60,391 nucleotides of DNA, from NCBI GenBank assembly GCA_964415185.1, contig CAYPZI010000006.1:1-60391 (forward strand). The letters are read 5' to 3'. Below the pieces are notes generated by a model that did not search any database, was not told where the DNA came from, and worked only from the letters and a program-made list of their open reading frames with translations. The stretch comes from CAYVBJ01 sp964415185. GTDB taxonomy: Bacteria; Bacteroidota; Rhodothermia; Balneolales; Balneolaceae. How positions within the stretch are numbered: position 1 is the stretch's first letter; each line of letters opens with the position of its first letter. This document shows, piece after piece, positions 8,292 to 17,960 of the stretch. Both the position numbers and the translations under genes were made by a program.

Positions 8292-11200
8292 TCACTGAAA
8301 TTTAATGGTTCTTTGTTCACCATTATATTTGAAAATGTCCACCCTGATCATATTTTCAGAAATGGGAATAAAGCGTGACGATGCGGATATAAAAGAGCTT
8401 CCATAGTAAAATTCATTTTTTCTCATTTTACCCGATTCAAAATGTATGATTGCATATGCATCATCAGGTTCGGCAGAAATAAAATTCCGGGTTTCTTCAT
8501 TACTGAATACTTTCAGCGGACCACTGTTTTGAGATGCAGCTATCAGGTATCTATTGTCTGCGCCTTTGAATTTTATCAAAGCCCTGCCGTCACCCGGCAG
8601 GTAAAAACCACTTTGGGCATGCTTTACGGTTGAAAATGAACTGTTTCCATTTCCTTTTAAATGGATCCCGTTAAAGGCATTTTGGCTACCCATTCGAATA
8701 TCTGCCCCGTAATGATTCCCTGTTAAAAGCAGGTCCAGATTTCCATCGGCATTAAAATCATCGGCTAAAAGCCCGTAGACAGGAGCGAATTGAGCTTCAG
8801 CAGGCAGTGCTTTTATTTCAAATGTGCCGTCTCCTTTATTTATTAAAATCGATGTATTTAAATCGGTAACCTCCCAGACCGAAGCCTTATCTAAATGCTC
8901 AGCAGAAAAAAAATCTTGGATAGTTGTTTTACCATACTCGTTGTTTGAACTGAATTTTTGAGTGATCTGAGGCAAAACTTTTTGCATCTGCTGCATATTA
9001 TGAACAGGGAATTCCTTAAACACACCATCTTCGTCCAATTTAAATGTACTGATTACGGCATCGTAAAGGCCATTGTCATTTATATCACCTGCATATACTT
9101 TTATAGGCTGGTTATCTGAAGCCTTGAAAAAAGAGTTTAAGCCATAATTTCCTACTACATAATCTGTATAACCATTATTTGTAAAATCACCGCCGGTGAT
9201 ACTATTCCACCAGCCTGTGTGAGATTCAATACCGGTTTGGCTTGTAACATTCTTGAATCCATCGCCTGTATTCTTGAAAAAATTGATGGGCAACCAGTCA
9301 CCGGTAACGATGAGGTCGATAAGCCCGTCATTATTAAAATCTGACCATAAAGCATCCTTCACAATTCCAAAATCTGATAATTCAGGGGCAAGCTCTGCGG
9401 TTATGTCAGTAAATTTAAGCTTGCCGTTTTTTGAATCATTTCTCAATATGAAACTTGAAACGGGTTTAGGATATTCTCCGGGTGAAACAAGTCCGCCCAC
9501 AAACAGATCTGGCAAACCGTCATTATTAATATCTGCAGCAATTACCACCGATCCGCTCACGAAATTTTCCGGCAGGGCATCAAGCTGTTTTGTGAAATTT
9601 CCGTTTTCATCATTGAGATAGATTTCATTTTTATAATTGTTGCTTTCGGCAGGTTTTTCCATGCTTCCTCTCGCAATGAATATATCCTGATGTTTGTCAT
9701 TGTTGGCATCAAATATCAGTACGCCTAAATCTTCTTTCTGAGATAGTGTAGCTACTTCGCCGGGTAAAAATTCAGTAAGATTGAATTTCCCATTTCTATT
9801 TTGCAAAAGTATTTTTCCGGTTTCACCGAAAGATCCGCCGATAAAAATATCATCCAATCCATTTCCTGAGATATCACCGGCAGCAAGTCCGGGGCCAAAT
9901 TCCGACAATTTGTAGGGCAGAAGAGGTTCCGATGCAAAGTCATTAAACTCAATTTCAGAATGATGATAATTGATGTTAACATCGTTTGTAATATCTGTAA
10001 ATATGCTTTGCTGATTAGAATGATATCGCCCATCAGTTTCCTTCAATTCATTAATTTTCTTAGCCTTCGATTTTCTAACTGTGATTGTTTGATCGGAGGC
10101 AACATTTTTCAGCACTTGTTGATTTACACCTTCCGGATCCTGCCATGTAACGATAAGTGAATCGATTTCCTTTGATTCGCCTAATCCAAAATGAGCAGCC
10201 GGATCGACGGTAGATAAATATCCCCTGTAAAGCGAATGTTCGTAAGTTTGATGCTCTCCGGAATTGTAATAAATGTCTGCAATAGCCCCGATGCCATCAA
10301 TGTTATTTTTTCCGCCTTCAAATCTGATTTTTAAATAATGATTCGACTGATTACCGGAATTCAAATCGAATTTATTTTTATAAATAAAAGCCGGTCCGTT
10401 CACATTGTTGATGATGATATCCATGCCACCATCATTATTCAGGTCTGCATAAACAGCACCTGTTGAAAAAGCAGGCTGAGTCAATCCCCATTTTTCTGTA
10501 ACATCGGTGAAAGTCAGGTCTTTGTTATTTTGAAATGCATAATTGGGTATTTTGACTTCAGGTATTTTTTGCAGTGCCATGGATTTAGGCATTACGCCCG
10601 AGACCCTGCCATATTCATTCCAAAAGTCTTTATCCGTTACATCCTTTGGTATTCCGTTAGTAACAACAAGATCCCTGAAGCCATTATTATTAAAATCAGC
10701 CAGAAGGGGAGTCCAGCTCCAGTCGGTTTCCGCAATATGTGATAAAAATGCAATTTCACTGTAAACAGGATGAGAATTTTTACCTGCATGCCCCATATTC
10801 AGTTGCAGTGTATTTCGTGTATATTGAGGAAAGACCTGTTCAAAAGTCCGGTTCAAATAATTGCGATAATTATTTGGGTTGGTCATGGTATTTTTCCGGA
10901 AATTAATTTCCGGTAACATATCAAGTGTAAATATATCCGGTAAACCGTCATTGTTGATATCGGCAATATCCGTTCCCATCGCTGAATAGCTTGTATGCTT
11001 TAAGTAGTCATCAATTCTATCCGTATAAGTACCATCTCCGTTGTTAATCCAAAGAATATCTTCTGATATGTAATCATTGGCTATATAGATATCTTTAAAG
11101 CCGTCAAAATTAATATCGGAAATATTAATTCCCAGGCCGTGCCCGCCTTTGTTGATGCCGGTTTCTTCGGAAATTTCATAAAACACCGGGTGGCCTTTTT

Positions 11201-11897
11201 CGGTATCCCGGAAGCTTTTATATAATTTGTCCCTGTTCGAGGATTTTTGTCTTGCCTGGTTAGAGACTGATGCATAGGATTGATTCGGATCCCTGTAGGA
11301 TGTTAAAAGATAAACTTCAAGGTTCCCGTCATTATCAGAATCAAAGAAACCGGCCATAGTAGTATAAGAATCATCTGCCAAACCATAATCTTCCCCCATT
11401 TCTCTAAATACAGGTATCCCGTTATCGTTTAAACCCCGATTTACATACAGTTCATTTTTTCGCAATTCCGGGTTATTCCTCCCCGTGGCAGACAGATAGA
11501 TATCGGGTAATCCGTCGTTATTGATATCTATTACAGAGACTCCGCTGTACCATTTTTCTGGCAATCCGCCGGTGTTGGATACCGATGTGATATTCTCAAA
11601 TTTGAAATCTCCACGATTCAGATAAAGCTCGTTAGACACCATATTGCCTACAAAATAGATATCCGGCAGCCCGTCATCGTTAAAATCACCGATTGCAACA
11701 CCGCCGCCATTGTAAATGTATTCGTAATCCAAAATATTCAGGCTGTCAGATTCGGTTATTGTGTTTTGGAAAGTGACTCCCGATGAAGATGAAGGGATAA
11801 GTTCAAAACGAGTGCCCTTGTTGCTGCATGACAAAAAAAATAGTAATAGAGAATAGGTGACTAAAAACCGGCGAGTAATAACGTTTTTTTTATTCAT
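8292..11897 (-). CDS. FG-GAP/VCBS-repeat lipoprotein with ASPIC/UnbV domain
   Basis: A 1201-residue secreted lipoprotein: the signal peptide ends at the lipobox FFLSC (Cys24). Many FG-GAP repeats follow, recognisable by repeated DxNxDGxPD calcium-loop motifs (DFNDDGLPDIY, DINNDGLPDIY, DFNADGNLDLL), forming beta-propellers before and after a central ASPIC/UnbV domain around residues 530-610 (GIGAIADIYY...HFGLG). Such proteins often accompany SusC/SusD pairs in Bacteroidota and probably bind glycans or proteins at the cell surface; no catalytic residues are evident. It is third in the SusC-SusD-VCBS order, but a strong terminator hairpin separates it from susD, so its expression may be lower. 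Confidence 0.88.
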   Translation of the reverse strand: MNKKNVITRRFLVTYSLLLFFLSCSNKGTRFELIPSSSSGVTFQNTITESDSLNILDYEYIYNGGGVAIGDFNDDGLPDIYFVGNMVSNELYLNRGDFKFENITSVSNTGGLPEKWYSGVSVIDINNDGLPDIYLSATGRNNPELRKNELYVNRGLNDNGIPVFREMGEDYGLADDSYTTMAGFFDSDNDGNLEVYLLTSYRDPNQSYASVSNQARQKSSNRDKLYKSFRDTEKGHPVFYEISEETGINKGGHGLGINISDINFDGFKDIYIANDYISEDILWINNGDGTYTDRIDDYLKHTSYSAMGTDIADINNDGLPDIFTLDMLPEINFRKNTMTNPNNYRNYLNRTFEQVFPQYTRNTLQLNMGHAGKNSHPVYSEIAFLSHIAETDWSWTPLLADFNNNGFRDLVVTNGIPKDVTDKDFWNEYGRVSGVMPKSMALQKIPEVKIPNYAFQNNKDLTFTDVTEKWGLTQPAFSTGAVYADLNNDGGMDIIINNVNGPAFIYKNKFDLNSGNQSNHYLKIRFEGGKNNIDGIGAIADIYYNSGEHQTYEHSLYRGYLSTVDPAAHFGLGESKEIDSLIVTWQDPEGVNQQVLKNVASDQTITVRKSKAKKINELKETDGRYHSNQQSIFTDITNDVNINYHHSEIEFNDFASEPLLPYKLSEFGPGLAAGDISGNGLDDIFIGGSFGETGKILLQNRNGKFNLTEFLPGEVATLSQKEDLGVLIFDANNDKHQDIFIARGSMEKPAESNNYKNEIYLNDENGNFTKQLDALPENFVSGSVVIAADINNDGLPDLFVGGLVSPGEYPKPVSSFILRNDSKNGKLKFTDITAELAPELSDFGIVKDALWSDFNNDGLIDLIVTGDWLPINFFKNTGDGFKNVTSQTGIESHTGWWNSITGGDFTNNGYTDYVVGNYGLNSFFKASDNQPIKVYAGDINDNGLYDAVISTFKLDEDGVFKEFPVHNMQQMQKVLPQITQKFSSNNEYGKTTIQDFFSAEHLDKASVWEVTDLNTSILINKGDGTFEIKALPAEAQFAPVYGLLADDFNADGNLDLLLTGNHYGADIRMGSQNAFNGIHLKGNGNSSFSTVKHAQSGFYLPGDGRALIKFKGADNRYLIAASQNSGPLKVFSNEETRNFISAEPDDAYAIIHFESGKMRKNEFYYGSSFISASSRFIPISENMIRVDIFKYNGEQRTIKFQ

Positions 11898-11912
11898 CAG
11901 TTTAAATTAAAA

Positions 11913-11952
11913 AAAAGAGGCAGTGCACGATAATATATGCACTGCCTCTTTT
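11913..11952 (-). terminator. intrinsic terminator/attenuator between susD-like and VCBS genes
   Basis: A perfect 15-bp inverted repeat (AAAAGAGGCAGTGCA at 11913-11927 and its complement at 11938-11952, 10-nt loop) is followed, on the minus-strand transcript, by a run of about eight U ending near 11909. This is a textbook Rho-independent terminator. It lies in the 83-bp gap after the SusD-like gene and 16 nt before the VCBS start, so it would limit read-through. Confidence 0.85.
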
Positions 11953-11980
11953 GTAATTGAAATTAAATTAAAAATTTAAC

Positions 11981-13879
11981 TTAAAAACCCGGATTTTGCT
12001 GTAATTGTGGTACACCATCTACTTCACTCAAATCAATTTGTCTCAGAGGAATTGGGTAAAATTCATTTTTACCCGGCGTAAAAGTAGCTCCCGGAGCCAG
12101 TGTGTTTGGTAAAGCGGTGGCTTCAAACTGCCAGGCACGATTGATTTCCCTGTCTGCAATGCCCCATCGTACAAGATCGAAGAATCGATGGCCTTCAAGT
12201 GCAAGCTCAATTCTGCGTTCATGCCATACAATTTCACGGGCTTGCTGCTGGCTGCTAAATGAACCCGCAGGGTATAAATTTATTTCATAATTGGGTTCAG
12301 GATACTCATTCCAGCTATTAATGTCATCGACACTGCCACCCAAAAATGTAAATGTGCTATTTCGATCTTCTCTGACAACAAAATTACCGGGATTTATATC
12401 AACAAGATCCAACATTTCATTTTCACTTTCAACTATGGCTGCAGCAAATTCCCTGTTCAGATCATTACTTACCATTCCATCAGGTCTGGCAGCTCTTTCA
12501 CGAACACGGTTCACATACTCACGTGCCTGTTCCGGAGATCCTGCTTCAATCTCTGCTTCAGCAGCCATTAAAAGAACATCGGCAAACCGAATAACATTTA
12601 TGTTATGTGCAGTACCGGGTGCCCATTGGTTATTGTCTGCAAATTGATTTTCTTGCGATTGCCAGTAAACTTTTTTCTTGGGAGCATATGGGCCCGAGAA
12701 ATCCTGGTCTCGTACCCATCTTTCTCCGGGGTGCGGGCCCCAGTCGTGGTAGGGGACTCCCCGGCGTCCAACATTCCAGTCTAAACGCGGATCAATTGTA
12801 CCTGTATACGGCTCAAATTGTTGATCAGAGGGAATTCCCTGATCATTTTTAACACTTTGATTATTAAAATTCCCAATGACAGGAAGGCCGCCTTCCGTTC
12901 TGAATGAATTTACCAGATCCTGGGCAGGCTGGAAAAATCCACAACACCGGAACGGGCTGTTAAATGGAAAATTAAGCATGGCACCATGGTTGGCCCGGGT
13001 AATATCACCGGTTCCGTCGTTTGCAACTTGTTGTACGGTGAAGACTGCTTCAGGATTTCCGGATTCTTTTGCCGGGTCGAAAGCATCCCAGTAATTCTCC
13101 GCAAGATCATAGGGCACACCTTCGGAAGTTACACCACCTGCAATTACCTGGTCAAATATGGATTTTGCTTCGCTCCATTTCTGCTGGTATGCAAATGTCT
13201 TGCCAAGATAGGCAGCTGCTGCCCACCTGTTAGCACGCGCAACTTCAGATTGTACCTCCGGCAGGTTTTCAAAAGCAAACTGAAAATCAGCTTCTATGTT
13301 TGGCCAAATTTCCACGTCATTCGGTTGATTTACATTCTCGGTATTTTCATCAATCCACGGAACTCTGAAATACATTTTTCGTAGTTCAAAGTAGAAGTGT
13401 CCTCTGAGAAATCGGGCTTCGGCTGCAACACTATTGATTTGTTCAGGAGTCATATCTTCGACTTGCTGCAATACTTTCAGAACCGCATTTGTTCGGGTAA
13501 CGCCTTCATAAAGAGATTGCCATTTGCTGTCAAAGAAACCGATGGAAGGATCCGAGTTGCCTCGCTGAATTGAATTGATCGGAGCCTGGTCGCCTGCATT
13601 TGATCCTTTATGGGCATCTCCGGCAACAATATCTCCGTAAATCCAGTTATGCTGTGATTTTTCCCATGGAAGGCCGGGTACATCCCAGCCACCGCCATCG
13701 AGTTTTGCATATGCACCAATGAGCTGGGCATTTACACCCTGTTCATTAGCCAGTACCTGTTCACTTAAGGAGCCTCTTGCAGGTTCTGTCAAAAAATCAT
13801 TACATCCATACAATAACAAGATTCCGCTTATTACTGTAAGTACACTTACTATTTTATATTTAGTTTTTTTGAATAACAT
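11981..13879 (-). CDS. SusD/RagB-like outer-membrane glycan-binding lipoprotein
   Basis: The protein has a signal peptide with lipobox LLYGC, then NDFLTEPARGSLSEQ, the classic mature start of SusD-like proteins. The body has TPR-like helices (SusD N-terminal domain, e.g. VAAEARFLRGHFYFELRKMY) and the C-terminal RagB/SusD domain with IVWHERRIELALEGHRFFDLVRWG. It works as the surface lid that captures oligosaccharide for its SusC partner. I chose ATG at 13879 (MLFKKTKYK) over an in-frame GTG six nt upstream. It starts 18 nt after the SusC-like stop, so the two are one transcription unit. Confidence 0.95.
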   Translation of the reverse strand: MLFKKTKYKIVSVLTVISGILLLYGCNDFLTEPARGSLSEQVLANEQGVNAQLIGAYAKLDGGGWDVPGLPWEKSQHNWIYGDIVAGDAHKGSNAGDQAPINSIQRGNSDPSIGFFDSKWQSLYEGVTRTNAVLKVLQQVEDMTPEQINSVAAEARFLRGHFYFELRKMYFRVPWIDENTENVNQPNDVEIWPNIEADFQFAFENLPEVQSEVARANRWAAAAYLGKTFAYQQKWSEAKSIFDQVIAGGVTSEGVPYDLAENYWDAFDPAKESGNPEAVFTVQQVANDGTGDITRANHGAMLNFPFNSPFRCCGFFQPAQDLVNSFRTEGGLPVIGNFNNQSVKNDQGIPSDQQFEPYTGTIDPRLDWNVGRRGVPYHDWGPHPGERWVRDQDFSGPYAPKKKVYWQSQENQFADNNQWAPGTAHNINVIRFADVLLMAAEAEIEAGSPEQAREYVNRVRERAARPDGMVSNDLNREFAAAIVESENEMLDLVDINPGNFVVREDRNSTFTFLGGSVDDINSWNEYPEPNYEINLYPAGSFSSQQQAREIVWHERRIELALEGHRFFDLVRWGIADREINRAWQFEATALPNTLAPGATFTPGKNEFYPIPLRQIDLSEVDGVPQLQQNPGF

Positions 13880-13896
13880 AATCACTTTTTTAAGTT

Positions 13897-16800
13897 TTAC
13901 AAGATTGAAAGATTAACACCGAACAGGAACTGTTTTGGTGTTGGAAACTGGCCTTCATCAATTCCGAAATTGGTACTTCCACCGCCTCCGTCACCTGGAA
14001 AGAATCCGATTTCGGGATCAGGGCCAGTGTAATCTGTAATTGTTAATATATTATTTACCTGAACAAAAACCCGGAGATTTCCGATTCCGAATTTATCCTG
14101 GAAGCTTTGGGGCACAGAATACCCAAGAGTGAGATTTCTCAATCTCCAATAAGAGCCATCTTCGACAAAAAATGAACTCGGGCTGCCGTTTGTACTGAAG
14201 GTACCCACATTTTCCTGAATGGGAAGAGTGGCATTCGAATTATCCTGTCCGGGCACAAATGCATCTGTCAGTGTTCTGGTACTTTTAGCACCATTAAAAG
14301 AGGGGAAGAAATCTGTCCACCATCTTACCTGATTCCAAATGTCGTTGCCTTGAGAGGTAAACCAAAACATGCTGAAATCCCAGTTTTTGTAATTCAAACC
14401 AAGATCGAGTCCCATTGTGAAATCCGGGTTGGGATCGCCAATGATGGTTCTGTCATCCGGAGTGATTTCTCCGTCTCCATTGATATCCCGAAATCGAAAT
14501 CTTCCGACTCCGGCTTCCGTTTGATATTCACCACTCGGGGCTCCTGCATTTAATTGGTCAATTTCATCTTGATCCTGGAAAAATCCGTCAACAACAAATC
14601 CGAAAAAGGAAGAAACTGATTGGCCGACTTCATTGCGAACAAAATTTTGGCCAACGAATCTTCTGTTTTCCTGGCTGAAACTTGTTACTCCGTCAGCTAC
14701 TTTGGTGATTTCATTATTGAAAGATGTGAAATTAATATTACCACTGATCTGAAGATCATCAGTAATGTTGTGAAAAGACGAAAATGAGATATCAATTCCG
14801 GTATTTCTCATATTTGCAACATTAACAAATGGTGCTGTTGCACTACCTGCAGTACCCGGCAGCTCAGGATTAAAAAGCAAATCTCTCACATCTTTCCAGT
14901 ACCACTCAAAATCAACATCCACCCTGTTGTCAAATAAACTGGTTACAAAGCCGACATTAACATTTAACACTTCCTCCCACTGCGCGTTCGGGTTTCCGAT
15001 TTGGCTCAACAGAAAACCTTCCTGGGTAGACGAGTTACTTCCATTTATCGCAAAAAATGAACTGGCCCTGTCTGAAGCAAAAAGCGTGAATTGATTGGAA
15101 GTTGGAACATTTTGTTCGTTACCGATTAACCCGACACTTGTCTTGATTCTGAATTCATTCAAAAAATTCAAGTTCAGGTCCTGAAAAAACGGCTCACTGC
15201 TAATACGCCAGCCAACACTCCCTGAGGGAAATGTGCCCCAGCGGTTTCCTTCGCTAAAGCGTGACGATCCGTCATGCCTTACAGTACCTGTTAACAGGTA
15301 TTTGTCATCAAAGTTATAATCAATGCGCCCGAAGAAAGATGCCAGCGTATTTTGAAACTCTGAGCCAAAAGTATTCCGGTTTCCGGAAGCATTGGAAAGG
15401 TTCACAAAATTTTTATCAAACGAAAAGAATCCGTCTGCAGTTGCACCTCTGAAAGTAAATGAGTTCTTAAAAATTTCTGTTCCAAAAAGTACCTCATAAT
15501 TATGCTTCTTGTAATTATCACTGTACCTGATAGTATTATTAAAGGTCCAGTTAAACACATTAATTTCATTGGTAGTGAGAACATTTGTTACATCATTTTC
15601 CTGGTTTTCAAAGGTAGGGAACTGAAAAGCCTGGCTGGAATTATTTACTAACTCACCACCGAAGGTTGTTTTTACTACTATTTTTTCAGTCAGATCTACT
15701 TCGCCGAAAACATTACCAATTAATCTCCGGTTGTTCTGTTCATTATTTCGGGTTCTTTCCATAATTGCAACGGGATTAAAGGCATTGCCCAAAGGTGCAC
15801 CAAATGCTCCGGCAAAATTTCCACGGATATCAAGTACTGGAATAATTGGTTGCTGTCTGAAAGCCATGCCGATAGCACTTCCCTCAGTAAGAGAAGCTAC
15901 CTGGGGATTTTCAGATATGTTATAACTCAGGTTTTCTCCAATTCTGATTTTTTCACCTATATTAAAACTGGTATTTGCCCTGAAGTTATATCTTTTACGG
16001 CCTGTTCTTAACAGTGTACCTTCCTGGTCGGTAAAGTTTATCGCAAACAGGTAATTGCCAATCGGGCTGCCGCCACTCACAGAAACGTTATGATTCTGTT
16101 GTAATTCTGCAGAAAAAAGTTCACTGAACCAATCCGTACCCTGTTTATTAGCCCTGGTTATTCTTACAAAATCATTCAAGAGCGCAGGGTCGTTAAATTC
16201 AGGGATTATAAAATAACTATCCAAATCCACTTCACCCTCCGATGCACCAACAGGTGCTATAAAGTCCGGAAGTACAGGAGAAGTACCACCACCATACAAT
16301 GGATGCGGCCGCGGATTATTAATTCTGTCTGTTGCAATCCATAACAAGTCAGCATGTTGCTGGGGTGTTGCAATATCAAAGGGGTTATCACGACCTTGCC
16401 AGTCCATACCGAAAGAACCATTATAATTAAACTGAACACTGCCCCTTCCTTTTTTTGTAGTCACAACAATTACCCCATTGGCAGCTCTTGCTCCGTATAC
16501 AGCCGCAGAAGAAGCATCTTTTAAAACCTGTATGGATTCAATATCGTTGGGGTTCAAATCATCAATATTTTCAATAGATATGCCGTCCACAATATACAGT
16601 GGAGTGCTGTCTCCAAATGTATTGATACCCCGGATCCGGATATTGGGTGTTTCTCCGGGCTGGCCTGAGCTTGTAATATTAACTCCTGAAACAGCTCCCT
16701 GTAATTGTTTGGTTACCAAATCACCGGATGCAGAAAGGCGTTGAAAATCATCCATTTCGACAACTGCTATTGACCCGGTGAAATCTCTTCGTTGCTGCTG

Positions 16801-17241
16801 GCTGTAACCTGTAACTAACACCTCGTCGCCAAGCAGAATACTTGGTTCCAATACCACATTTATGGTGCGACGGCCCTCTATAGGCACTTCCTGAGTCTGG
16901 AATCCGATAAAAGAAAATCTGAGAACACCGTCTCCATCAGCAACACGAAGGCTGTACTTTCCTTCCAAGTCAGTAGTTGTACCGCGGTCTGTACCAACCA
17001 AAATAATTGTTACTCCGGTTAAAGGTTGCCCGGTTTCCTGCTCGGTAACAGTTCCGGTTATTTCTATATCGTTCTGAGCAAAAGAAATTTGATAGTTTAC
17101 ACATAATTCTGCCATCCAAAATAAAGCCGTTAATGTGCCAAGCATCATAATTCTATCAACTCGAAAGTTTTTCAGGTTCTTGCAGTAATTACTGGCACCC
17201 TGAAAAACGTGCTCCTTTATAGGTGGTATTTTTATATGCAT
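13897..17241 (-). CDS. SusC/RagA-like TonB-dependent outer-membrane transporter
   Basis: The 1114-residue protein has a long N-terminal region with the export signal (MMLGTLTALFWMAEL, residues ~32-46), a carboxypeptidase-regulatory-like domain at ~58-140 (ITGTVTEQETGQPLTGV), a TonB plug with the SusC signature (RIRGINTFGDSTPLYIVDG and GAASVYG-type ASSAAVYGARAANGVI), and a 22-strand-type barrel to the C-terminus. It imports glycan fragments across the outer membrane with TonB energy. With the neighbouring GH20 enzyme and NagB/ROK genes, GlcNAc oligosaccharides are the likely cargo (inference). Transcription should start in the 719-bp gap upstream, which holds two LacI-type operators. Confidence 0.95.
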   Translation of the reverse strand: MHIKIPPIKEHVFQGASNYCKNLKNFRVDRIMMLGTLTALFWMAELCVNYQISFAQNDIEITGTVTEQETGQPLTGVTIILVGTDRGTTTDLEGKYSLRVADGDGVLRFSFIGFQTQEVPIEGRRTINVVLEPSILLGDEVLVTGYSQQQRRDFTGSIAVVEMDDFQRLSASGDLVTKQLQGAVSGVNITSSGQPGETPNIRIRGINTFGDSTPLYIVDGISIENIDDLNPNDIESIQVLKDASSAAVYGARAANGVIVVTTKKGRGSVQFNYNGSFGMDWQGRDNPFDIATPQQHADLLWIATDRINNPRPHPLYGGGTSPVLPDFIAPVGASEGEVDLDSYFIIPEFNDPALLNDFVRITRANKQGTDWFSELFSAELQQNHNVSVSGGSPIGNYLFAINFTDQEGTLLRTGRKRYNFRANTSFNIGEKIRIGENLSYNISENPQVASLTEGSAIGMAFRQQPIIPVLDIRGNFAGAFGAPLGNAFNPVAIMERTRNNEQNNRRLIGNVFGEVDLTEKIVVKTTFGGELVNNSSQAFQFPTFENQENDVTNVLTTNEINVFNWTFNNTIRYSDNYKKHNYEVLFGTEIFKNSFTFRGATADGFFSFDKNFVNLSNASGNRNTFGSEFQNTLASFFGRIDYNFDDKYLLTGTVRHDGSSRFSEGNRWGTFPSGSVGWRISSEPFFQDLNLNFLNEFRIKTSVGLIGNEQNVPTSNQFTLFASDRASSFFAINGSNSSTQEGFLLSQIGNPNAQWEEVLNVNVGFVTSLFDNRVDVDFEWYWKDVRDLLFNPELPGTAGSATAPFVNVANMRNTGIDISFSSFHNITDDLQISGNINFTSFNNEITKVADGVTSFSQENRRFVGQNFVRNEVGQSVSSFFGFVVDGFFQDQDEIDQLNAGAPSGEYQTEAGVGRFRFRDINGDGEITPDDRTIIGDPNPDFTMGLDLGLNYKNWDFSMFWFTSQGNDIWNQVRWWTDFFPSFNGAKSTRTLTDAFVPGQDNSNATLPIQENVGTFSTNGSPSSFFVEDGSYWRLRNLTLGYSVPQSFQDKFGIGNLRVFVQVNNILTITDYTGPDPEIGFFPGDGGGGSTNFGIDEGQFPTPKQFLFGVNLSIL

Positions 17242-17534
17242 ATTGTATGGATTTTGTATTTAGATTTGCTTAAACAAAGGCTACTGGAACTGAAATCCCT
17301 CAGTTTACAACTGATGTTGTTTATAACATTTGCTTAACATTTATGAGAAGATTATATAAAATCTAACTCTTAATTTTAAATATTTTTTACACAATAAATA
17401 TATTACTAATATATTAGTTTATCATAATATCTAAATTCCAGTGCGGTTTTTTGCCATAAAAAACCTGAAAATCGTTGTTTATTCAAATCAGAAAATGATT
17501 TTTTTGAATTGATGGTTTGCTTTTCATCTTCCAC

Positions 17535-17550
17535 TTGGAACCGGTTCCAA
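17535..17550. promoter_or_regulatory. LacI-type operator, SusC side
   Basis: TTGGAACCGGTTCCAA is a perfect 16-bp palindrome, the longest of the four related sites. It lies 294 nt upstream of the SusC-like start and 411 nt upstream of the GH20 start. Confidence 0.75.
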
Positions 17551-17743
17551 ATTTTATGATTGATTTATACAATGGGGTAATTCGTGAAAATTAAGAGGTG
17601 ACCGAAGACACGGGCGCGGGAAATCCCAAAAAGCAACAGCCGAAAAATGTGAAAGATATTTTAAAGATATAACCGAAATAATCTGACAGCTCTTTCTGGA
17701 TTTATCAAACACAAATCTCAATGATCTTTATGAGTGAATTTTA

Positions 17744-17757
17744 TGGAAGCGGTTCCA
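17744..17757. promoter_or_regulatory. LacI-type operator, GH20 side
   Basis: TGGAAGCGGTTCCA differs from the perfect palindrome by one base. It lies 204 nt upstream of the GH20 start and 208 bp from the site at 17536, so it probably serves the hexosaminidase promoter. Confidence 0.65.
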
Positions 17758-17960
17758 ATATTCAGTTATCATATTGCTAAAAACAAAAAAGTTCGGGTTA
17801 TTGAAGAAAACCAAAATCAAATTATACAGTTTTAGGGTACAAATACTTTCACGTTACTAATCAATGATTCCTCGTTATTGGATTGGTGCTTTACTTAAAA
17901 GTGGATTCCGGACGCCGGGGTTCACTTTTTTTAAACTGAATTGTTGTGAAATAGATATGT

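Larger units (their letters stand above)
17242..17960. promoter_or_regulatory. 719-bp divergent regulatory region, SusC / GH20
   Basis: No credible gene lies here. The region is AT-rich and holds two LacI-type palindromes (listed separately) 208 bp apart, a spacing that could allow a repressor loop. Close to SusC (17288-17305) is a short inverted repeat AACTGA/TCAGTT with a 6-nt loop. Promoters for both the leftward susCD operon and the rightward hexosaminidase gene must lie here; I could not fix exact -7/-33 elements. Confidence 0.6.
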
